Shown in pieces: positions 58,850 to 64,000 of a stretch of 64,000 nucleotides of DNA. Made by a program: the position numbers and the translations under genes. The notes under the pieces were generated by a model. The model had not been told where the DNA came from. It saw only the letters and a list, made by a program, of their open reading frames with translations, and did not search any database. Every line of letters begins with the position of its first letter. Position 1 is the stretch's first letter. The DNA is from JAHBXE01 sp044222195 (lineage in GTDB: Bacteria; Planctomycetota; Phycisphaerae; Phycisphaerales; UBA1924), in NCBI GenBank assembly GCA_044222195.1, contig JBGANS010000020.1, positions 13,954 through 77,953 on the forward strand. The letters run 5' to 3'.

Positions 58850-60385
58850 ATGATGGAGTTGCTTCTCGGGGTTGATGTCGGGACGTCTTCAACCAAGGCG
58901 TTGCTGTGTGACGCATCGGGCGGTGTTGTCGCGACGGCGTCGGCATCTCACCCGAGTCATCATCCGCATCCGGGATGGTCGGAACAGGACCCGCGGGACT
59001 GGTGGCGGTCGTCGGTCGCCGCGATCCGGGCGGTGCTGGCGGATTCGCGGGCGGCCGGGGGTCGGGTGGTCGGGGTGGGGCTGAGCGGGCAGATGCACGG
59101 GTCCGTGTTTCTGGCGCGGGATAGCGAAGAGCCGCTGCGGCGGGCGCTGCTGTGGAATGACCAGCGAACGGCGGCGCAGTGCGAGGCGATCGAGAAGAGG
59201 ATCGGGGGGCGGGCGGAACTGGTGGCGAGGGTCGGGAACGCGGCACTGACTGGCTTTACGCTGCCCAAGATCCTGTGGCTGAAAGAGCGCGAGCCGGAGG
59301 TCTATGCGCGGCTGGGGACGGTGATGCTGCCCAAGGACTTCGTGCGGATGAAGCTTGATGGCGAGCGGGCCACGGATGTGGGTGATGCTTCCGGCACGCT
59401 GGTGTTTGATGTGGATAGCCGGCGATGGAGCGAACCGGCGATGGCGGTGATGGGCCTGGATCGGGCGATGTTTCCAAGAGTGGTGGAGTCGGGAGAGGTG
59501 ACGGGGCGGATTACCAAGAAGGCGGCGGCGGAGACGGGGCTCGACGAAGGGACGATCGTGGTCGCGGGGTCGGGGGACAACCAGGCGGGTGCGATCGGGG
59601 CGGGTGCGGTTCGCGCGGGGCTGGTGGTTGCGACGATTGGGACGAGCGGCGTGATCTATGCGCACGCGGATGAGGCGAGGAAGGACTTGAGTGGCGGCAC
59701 GAGCGGGCGGGTGCACACGATGTGCGCGGCGAACGGGAGCGCGGGGAAGCCGGGGGGGTATTCGATCACCGGGTGCATGTTGAGTGCTGGCGGATCGCTG
59801 CAGTGGTGCCGCGATGCGCTGTGGCCGGGGGAGAGTTTTGATGTGCTGATGGCGGAGGCGGGGAAGGTGAAGGCGGGGAGCGACGGACTGGTGTTTCTGC
59901 CGTACCTGACCGGCGAACGGTGCCCGTATCCGGACCCCACGGCGCGGGGCGGATGGGTTGGCCTGACGAGCCGGCACACGCGAGGGCACCTGGTGAGGGC
60001 GGTGATCGAGGGGGTGACGTTCGGGATGGGGCAGATCTTGGACCTGGTGCGGTCGCTGGGTGTGCGTGTGGAGCGGGTGCGGCTGGGCGGTGGCGGGGCG
60101 AAGTCGAAACTGTGGCAGCAGTTGCAGGCGGATGTGTACGGGTGCCCGGTGGCGGTGATGAATACAGAAGAGGGGCCGGCGCTGGGAGCGGCACTCCTGG
60201 CCGGGGTGGGGGCGAGAGTGTTCGCGAGTGTGGAGAAGGCGTGCGAGGCGACGATCCGAGAAGTGGACGTGATTGCGCCGCAATCAGCGGAGGCGTACGG
60301 GCCGGCGCGCCGGGTGTATGACGCGATGTACGCGGACCTCAAGCAGAGATTTGCAGAGTTGTCGGCGGCGGATTCCGGCGTGTGA
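58850..60385 (+). CDS. xylB: Xylulokinase
   Basis: FGGY-family kinase phosphorylating D-xylulose to xylulose 5-phosphate for the pentose phosphate pathway. 511 aa. Seen: the ATPase loop GVDVGTSSTKALL, substrate motif GQMHGSVF (residues 80-87), the catalytic Asp243 in GSGDNQAGAIGAG, and the C-terminal RLGGGGAKSKLWQQLQADV. TAGACT lies 6 nt before the ATG (leaderless). No xylose isomerase or transporter is beside it. It converges with the DUF1570 gene, 10 nt apart. Confidence 0.93.
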   Translation: MMELLLGVDVGTSSTKALLCDASGGVVATASASHPSHHPHPGWSEQDPRDWWRSSVAAIRAVLADSRAAGGRVVGVGLSGQMHGSVFLARDSEEPLRRALLWNDQRTAAQCEAIEKRIGGRAELVARVGNAALTGFTLPKILWLKEREPEVYARLGTVMLPKDFVRMKLDGERATDVGDASGTLVFDVDSRRWSEPAMAVMGLDRAMFPRVVESGEVTGRITKKAAAETGLDEGTIVVAGSGDNQAGAIGAGAVRAGLVVATIGTSGVIYAHADEARKDLSGGTSGRVHTMCAANGSAGKPGGYSITGCMLSAGGSLQWCRDALWPGESFDVLMAEAGKVKAGSDGLVFLPYLTGERCPYPDPTARGGWVGLTSRHTRGHLVRAVIEGVTFGMGQILDLVRSLGVRVERVRLGGGGAKSKLWQQLQADVYGCPVAVMNTEEGPALGAALLAGVGARVFASVEKACEATIREVDVIAPQSAEAYGPARRVYDAMYADLKQRFAELSAADSGV

Positions 60386-60395
60386 TGCGTGGAGT

Positions 60396-61889
60396 TCAGC
60401 GGCGGACAAGCTTGATCTTGACGGTGTTGTGTGAACGGCCGCGGCGGTAGAAAACTTCGACTTCGTCGCCGAGCTCGTGTTCGCCGAGGATGCGTACGAG
60501 TTCGTTGAGGTCTCGGGTGGGGCTGCCGTCGATGGCGGTGATGACGTCGCCGGGCTTGAGGCCGGCTTTGCGGGCGGGGCCGTTTCGATCGACTTCGGCG
60601 ATGACGGGGCCGTCGCCGGAGCCGGGATCGACCTCGGCACCGAGGCCGGCCTTTCCGGGCTTGATCTGCTCGGCGACCATGGGGAGGGCGCGGACCCAGG
60701 CTCGATAGTCCTTGTCGATTTCAGAAGCAGGTTTGGCGAAGACAGCTTCGATGGCTTTCACGCCTGTGGAATCTTTGGAGTAGTTGGCTGTGTACTCGGC
60801 GTACCAGTCCTTGAGTTTGTTCTTGTCGAAGAGATACAGGAAGAAGGTGCGGGCCTGGGCGTAGTTTCCGAGGGGGCTGCTGGAGGTGAAGCGGTCGCGG
60901 GGGATTGTCGCGAGTTTCTGAATGGCGAGGAGGCGACCGTTGCTCGCGAGGCGTTTCGAGATATTGGTGCGCCAGGAGGGGACGGGCTTGAGGTCCCCGT
61001 CGGCGGTTGTTTCGTAGTCCTCAACGAGGCTGCAGAGACCTTCCTGGATCCAGATGGGGTGGTCTTGGCCCAGGCGCGTCGTGCTGCGCCAATGGAGGAC
61101 GTGGAAGAACTCATGCCGGAGCGTGGCGCCGAGGTCCTGGGCGACGAGGCGCTTGGTGTCGTGGACGTAGGAACCGCCGATGCCCGAGTTTCCGGTGACG
61201 GCGGCTTGGCCAAAGGTGGCGACCGCCCAGCGGATGAAGTCGCGAGGGGAGGGAAGGACGACGACGCACCAGGCGTCGCGGGTGGCTTTGTCAGCATCGG
61301 CGAAGTCAGGGAAGACGTTCTTGACTCCCCAGTCGTAGAGCTTTGAAATATCCGCTCGTGCTAGTTCTGTGGAGTGGGCATCCATGGCGCTGCGATAGAC
61401 GAGGCGTGTCCGCTCATCGCGAGACTCCTCGTACTTTGCTGGAGAATCAGGGAAGCGCTGCCGGACGACTTTGAGGTTGGCTTCGAGGTGGCGATTGAGC
61501 ACCTCGGGCCAGCTTTCGAGGAGCCTCTTGATCGGCGCTTGGCCGCGGGCGAGGGCGAGCTGGTCGTCGCGCTTGAGTTGGAAGAGATCGATGAATCCGT
61601 GCTCGACGGCCTGGACGAGAAGGTCGGCGGAGGCGGGGGCGTCATTGCGGAGGCCGCGGACGCAGGCGAGGTTGTAGTAGACGACGAAGTTCCCCTCATC
61701 GAGAGCGAGTTGTTCGCGGAGAAGGCTTTCGGCTTCGTCGTACTGGCCGCGGTTGATCGCGGAGAAGGCCTTGGTTTGGAGTTCGAGGGCTTTCTCGGAC
61801 GGGTTGTCCTGGGCTGGGAGGGGGAGAGTGAAAAGCAGAATCGCCGCCAGACAGACGTGCCAGAGCCGGGTTGGGACGAGAGTGGTCAT
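60396..61889 (-). CDS. Exported DUF1570-like gluzincin peptidase with PDZ domain
   Basis: 497 aa. Signal peptide (LWHVCLAAILLFTLPLPAQ), a TPR-like helical region (residues 25-110), then a peptidase domain with HEFFH and the third-ligand glutamate in WIQEGLCSLVEDY, and a C-terminal PDZ domain (GPVIAEVDRNGPARKAGLKPGDVITAIDG). The HExxH-E pattern fits a zinc metallopeptidase acting outside the cytoplasm; substrates unknown. ATG 61889 overlaps the purN stop as ATGA. Last gene of the STAS-purN operon. Confidence 0.85.
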   Translation of the reverse strand: MTTLVPTRLWHVCLAAILLFTLPLPAQDNPSEKALELQTKAFSAINRGQYDEAESLLREQLALDEGNFVVYYNLACVRGLRNDAPASADLLVQAVEHGFIDLFQLKRDDQLALARGQAPIKRLLESWPEVLNRHLEANLKVVRQRFPDSPAKYEESRDERTRLVYRSAMDAHSTELARADISKLYDWGVKNVFPDFADADKATRDAWCVVVLPSPRDFIRWAVATFGQAAVTGNSGIGGSYVHDTKRLVAQDLGATLRHEFFHVLHWRSTTRLGQDHPIWIQEGLCSLVEDYETTADGDLKPVPSWRTNISKRLASNGRLLAIQKLATIPRDRFTSSSPLGNYAQARTFFLYLFDKNKLKDWYAEYTANYSKDSTGVKAIEAVFAKPASEIDKDYRAWVRALPMVAEQIKPGKAGLGAEVDPGSGDGPVIAEVDRNGPARKAGLKPGDVITAIDGSPTRDLNELVRILGEHELGDEVEVFYRRGRSHNTVKIKLVRR

Positions 61890-62476
61890 CGGTTGGTCGG
61901 GCGGCCCGAGGGTGAGACGCCGTCGGCGATCAGTCGTTCCAGGGCTTCGGGGTAGGCCTGGCATTCGAGCTCGAAGACCCGGGCGGCGAGGGAGTCTGGG
62001 GTGTCATCGGGCTTCACGGGGCAGGACTTCTGCAGGAGGATGGGGCCGCGGTCGTATTCATCGTCCACGAGGTGGACGGTGCAGCCGGAGGTTGAGTCGC
62101 GGGCGTGGAGGACGGCTTCGTGGACGTGGTGGCCGTACATGCCGTGGCCGCCGTGCCTTGGGAGGAGCGCGGGGTGGATGTTGACGATTCGATTGCGGAA
62201 CGGTGGTGGGACTTCGATTCGCTTGAGGTAGCCTGCGAGAACGACGAAGTCGATGCGGTGCTCGGTGAGGAGGGAAGCGAGGTCGGCGGCGGGGATGACG
62301 CCGGGACGGATGAGCGTCTTCAGGTTGGCCGCGCGGGCGCGTTCGGCGCCGAGGCATTCGCGTGAGGCGATGACGAGGTCGATGGTGGCGTGGAGCTTGT
62401 GCTGGCTGATCGCATCAACGAGGTTGACCAGCGTTCGCCCACCGCCGGAGAGGAGCACGGCGAGACGGGCGGTCAT
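61886..62476 (-). CDS. purN: Phosphoribosylglycinamide formyltransferase
   Basis: Third step of purine synthesis, formylating GAR with 10-formyl-THF. 196 aa. Motifs: LLSGGGRTLVNLVDAI (phosphate loop), FVVLAGYLKRI, the catalytic region IVNIHPALLPRHGGHGMYGHHVHEAVL, and SGCTVHLVDDEYDRGPIL. Both ends overlap neighbours by 4 nt (ATGA), giving a tightly coupled STAS-purN-peptidase operon whose logic is not obvious. Confidence 0.95.
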   Translation of the reverse strand: MTARLAVLLSGGGRTLVNLVDAISQHKLHATIDLVIASRECLGAERARAANLKTLIRPGVIPAADLASLLTEHRIDFVVLAGYLKRIEVPPPFRNRIVNIHPALLPRHGGHGMYGHHVHEAVLHARDSTSGCTVHLVDDEYDRGPILLQKSCPVKPDDTPDSLAARVFELECQAYPEALERLIADGVSPSGRPTNR

Positions 62477-62826
62477 GCGGAGGCCTTCTTGATCGCATCG
62501 TCGCGCGAGTCGGCGATGGTGAGGAGGCGGTGGAGCTTGGTGAGCTTCATGAGCTCTTTGATTTCATCACGGAGGCCGAAGACGACCAGCTTGCCGCCCG
62601 ATGCATGGCACTGCTTGTGCAGGTTGATCAGAGTGCCGAGGCCGGCGGAGGCGAGGAGGAGGACGCGGGAGAGGTCGAGCGAGATGCGCCAGGAGGCGAG
62701 TTTCGCCGCGTCCATGATGTCATTGAGGACGGCGGTGCACTCGCGGTCGGTGATCTTCTCCCAGAGAATTTCGGCGGCGAGCACCTGACCGACAGACTCG
62801 GACTTGACGAACTGAGACTCCGGCAT
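62473..62826 (-). CDS. STAS-domain protein (anti-sigma-factor antagonist-like)
   Basis: 117 aa single STAS domain. The key segment is SLDLSRVLLLASAGLGTLINLHK, with the serine of ASAGLG at the phosphorylation position of SpoIIAA/RsbV. It starts at 62826 without a ribosome-binding site; TAGGCT lies 6 nt upstream (leaderless). It heads the operon with purN. Together with the STAS protein at 20210 and the phosphatase at 22248 it suggests partner-switching regulation, but no kinase is in the window. Confidence 0.88.
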   Translation of the reverse strand: MPESQFVKSESVGQVLAAEILWEKITDRECTAVLNDIMDAAKLASWRISLDLSRVLLLASAGLGTLINLHKQCHASGGKLVVFGLRDEIKELMKLTKLHRLLTIADSRDDAIKKASA

Positions 62827-62832
62827 AGAGGA

Positions 62833-62838
62833 AGCCTA
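62833..62838 (-). promoter_or_regulatory. -10 box (TAGGCT) of the STAS-purN operon, leaderless spacing
   Basis: TAGGCT ends 6 nt before the start codon at 62826 on the minus strand; no ribosome-binding site. Confidence 0.55.
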
Positions 62839-62881
62839 TCGCGAGTTGCGGAGCAAAGGAATCGTTGGCGATCGAAACCGG

Positions 62882-63286
62882 TCACAACGGGAGGGATGCC
62901 GTGGGCGGAGATATGAACGGGATGGGTTTGCCCGAAGAATCGACTGAAACGAGAGTCAGAGAGGCGGTGGTCACCGGGACGTGTTGCCCGGTGGTGAATC
63001 GTTCGGCTTCCACTTCGATGCGGATGGTGACGCTGGTCGTGCCGGTGCGGGTAGTGGTGGCGTAGAAGTTGACGGTGTCGCCGAGGTGGACAGGGGCCTT
63101 GAAGTCGACGCGGTCGATGGCGGCGGTGACCCAGCGGTGGACGCCGTGCCGGCGTGCCTCGACAAACCCGGCCTGGTCGATATAGGAAAGGATGACGCCG
63201 CCGAAGATGGTGCCGTACTGGTTGGTGTCCCTGGGCATCGTGACGACGCGAAGGGCGAGGGAACGGGCGGGGGAGGGAGTCGTCAT
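62882..63286 (-). CDS. Acyl-CoA thioesterase (hotdog fold, YciA/BACH type)
   Basis: 134 aa. The family signature VTMPRDTNQYGTIFGGVILSYID is seen in two adjoining parts: MPxDTNxxGTIFGG with the catalytic aspartate in YIDQAGFVEA. It hydrolyses acyl-CoA to free acid and CoA; chain specificity cannot be read. The start at 63286 has TACCGT 6 nt upstream (leaderless). A 12-bp inverted repeat overlaps its -35 region, suggesting control by a dimeric regulator. Confidence 0.9.
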   Translation of the reverse strand: MTTPSPARSLALRVVTMPRDTNQYGTIFGGVILSYIDQAGFVEARRHGVHRWVTAAIDRVDFKAPVHLGDTVNFYATTTRTGTTSVTIRIEVEAERFTTGQHVPVTTASLTLVSVDSSGKPIPFISPPTASLPL

Positions 63287-63292
63287 ACCGGG

Positions 63293-63298
63293 ACGGTA
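63293..63298 (-). promoter_or_regulatory. -10 box (TACCGT) of the thioesterase gene, leaderless spacing
   Basis: TACCGT ends 6 nt before the start codon at 63286 on the minus strand. Confidence 0.55.
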
Positions 63299-63310
63299 GG
63301 GCCCAAATCA

Positions 63311-63344
63311 AACGACACCGCCCAGGAGAACAGGCGGTGTCGTT
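63311..63344. promoter_or_regulatory. 12-bp inverted repeat between divergent genes
   Basis: AACGACACCGCC and GGCGGTGTCGTT are perfect complements separated by 10 nt. The repeat lies about 25-58 nt upstream of the thioesterase start and 101 nt before the DinB start, on no gene's 3' side, so it is more likely an operator than a terminator. Confidence 0.55.
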
Positions 63345-63444
63345 AGGAGGAGGAGAGAAGAGACGTTCGTGCTGCTTACTCCTACGATGCCGCGGTGGGA
63401 ATGTTCGGTGCTGGAAACCGGGTTTTTCAAGTTAGGGGACGTTC

Positions 63445-64000
63445 ATGGCGACAGGCATGGCAGACCGGGGTGAAGCCCTTGAGCAGATCAGCAAGGTTGC
63501 GGATGCGGACCTGATTCTCAGGTACCGGAAGGGGCTGGAGCTGGTGGATGCCCGGGTGTTCGAGTTGTCGGATGAGCAGCTCGACATGGCGTTCCTGCCG
63601 GATGCGGGGGTGGGCAACTGGCCGGCGCGGGTGCTGATCGGGCACCTGGCGGATGCGGAGCTGGCGTACACGCACCGGATGCGGCGGGCCGTGGCGGAAG
63701 AAAACCCGGTGGTAAACGCATGGGATGAGAACGCGTTCGTGGACGCCGGGCTGTACGCGGGCGGGAAGCACCCGATCGCCGGGTTCATCGCAGTGATCCA
63801 CACGGTCCGGCGGTTTACAGCCGAGTGGCTCTCGACATTGACGCCGGAGCAGATGCGGCGGCGAGCGATGCACGAGACGAAGGGTGAAGTTTCAGTTCGC
63901 AAGATGCTCGACTACACCACGTGGCACCTGGAGCATCACACGCGGTTCCTCAACGCGAAGATCTGCAAGTTTCTCGGGCCGGCGCCGGAGGGTGGGTGCT
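63445..64000 (+). CDS. DinB-superfamily protein, cut by window edge
   Basis: 185 codons to the right edge without a stop; nearly complete for a family of 150-190 aa. Helix 2 carries VLIGHLADAELAYTHRM and the C-terminal helix carries TTWHLEHHTRFLNA, supplying the three histidines of the DinB/YfiT metal site. Members are metal-dependent transferases or hydrolases, often for thiols. The ATG at 63445 follows AGGGG with about 7 nt spacing. A second DinB protein is at 2911, in a different context and only distantly similar. Confidence 0.85.
   Translation, partial: MATGMADRGEALEQISKVADADLILRYRKGLELVDARVFELSDEQLDMAFLPDAGVGNWPARVLIGHLADAELAYTHRMRRAVAEENPVVNAWDENAFVDAGLYAGGKHPIAGFIAVIHTVRRFTAEWLSTLTPEQMRRRAMHETKGEVSVRKMLDYTTWHLEHHTRFLNAKICKFLGPAPEGGC

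Overview
The window is high-GC DNA from a planctomycete, most likely of the class Phycisphaerae. The evidence is the style of its proteins, not a marker gene: short VPxP-helix-Arg C-terminal sorting tails on secreted proteins, dockerin-like NCD/DFxCF repeats, an H-x9-DG-type pseudopilin, membrane proteins ending in a CxxC...CxxCGW zinc ribbon, and many lineage-restricted secreted proteins beside ordinary housekeeping genes. I saw no rRNA, tRNA, CRISPR array, prophage or insertion sequence. The region looks like core chromosome.

Left part (1-21 kb): dnaK (cut by the left edge, with a sigma-54-like promoter), a methyltransferase, a leaderless arsR-SRPBCC-DinB operon, queF, an nfo-TPR operon, an SDR, gdhA with a clear terminator, secreted and lipoprotein genes, rpsA, gyrA and a STAS protein. 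Middle (21-35 kb): a lone MacB/LolD-type ABC ATPase, a SpoIIE-type phosphatase, a gluQ-DUF192 pair, a pterin dehydratase, an HNH endonuclease, a GMC oxidoreductase fused in frame to a membrane zinc-ribbon protein that is duplicated next door, citrate synthase, and a coupled pair of M14 peptidase homologues of which one lacks its catalytic residues.

Right part (35-64 kb): GT-C and GT87 membrane glycosyltransferases, plsC, rarA with 5-formyl-THF cyclo-ligase, a LysM L,D-transpeptidase, a half-length aldehyde dehydrogenase, a pseudopilin, M19 and M48 peptidases, ubiE, a large secreted protein interrupted by a run of 16 G, a B12-domain protein preceded by an operator-like array, an ECF sigma/anti-sigma module, xylB, a STAS-purN-DUF1570 operon, a thioesterase and a second DinB protein cut by the right edge.

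Two window-wide patterns stand out. First, at least a dozen genes without a Shine-Dalgarno sequence carry TANNNT 5-8 nt (mostly exactly 6 nt) before the start codon, which predicts leaderless transcripts; several genes with a Shine-Dalgarno sequence carry the same box further upstream. Second, strand composition flips: the + strand is C-rich on the left and G-rich on the right, with the change at about 31-36 kb. Functional links include queuosine metabolism (queF, gluQ), partner-switching parts (two STAS proteins and one phosphatase, no kinase seen), and folate/purine metabolism (cyclo-ligase, purN).
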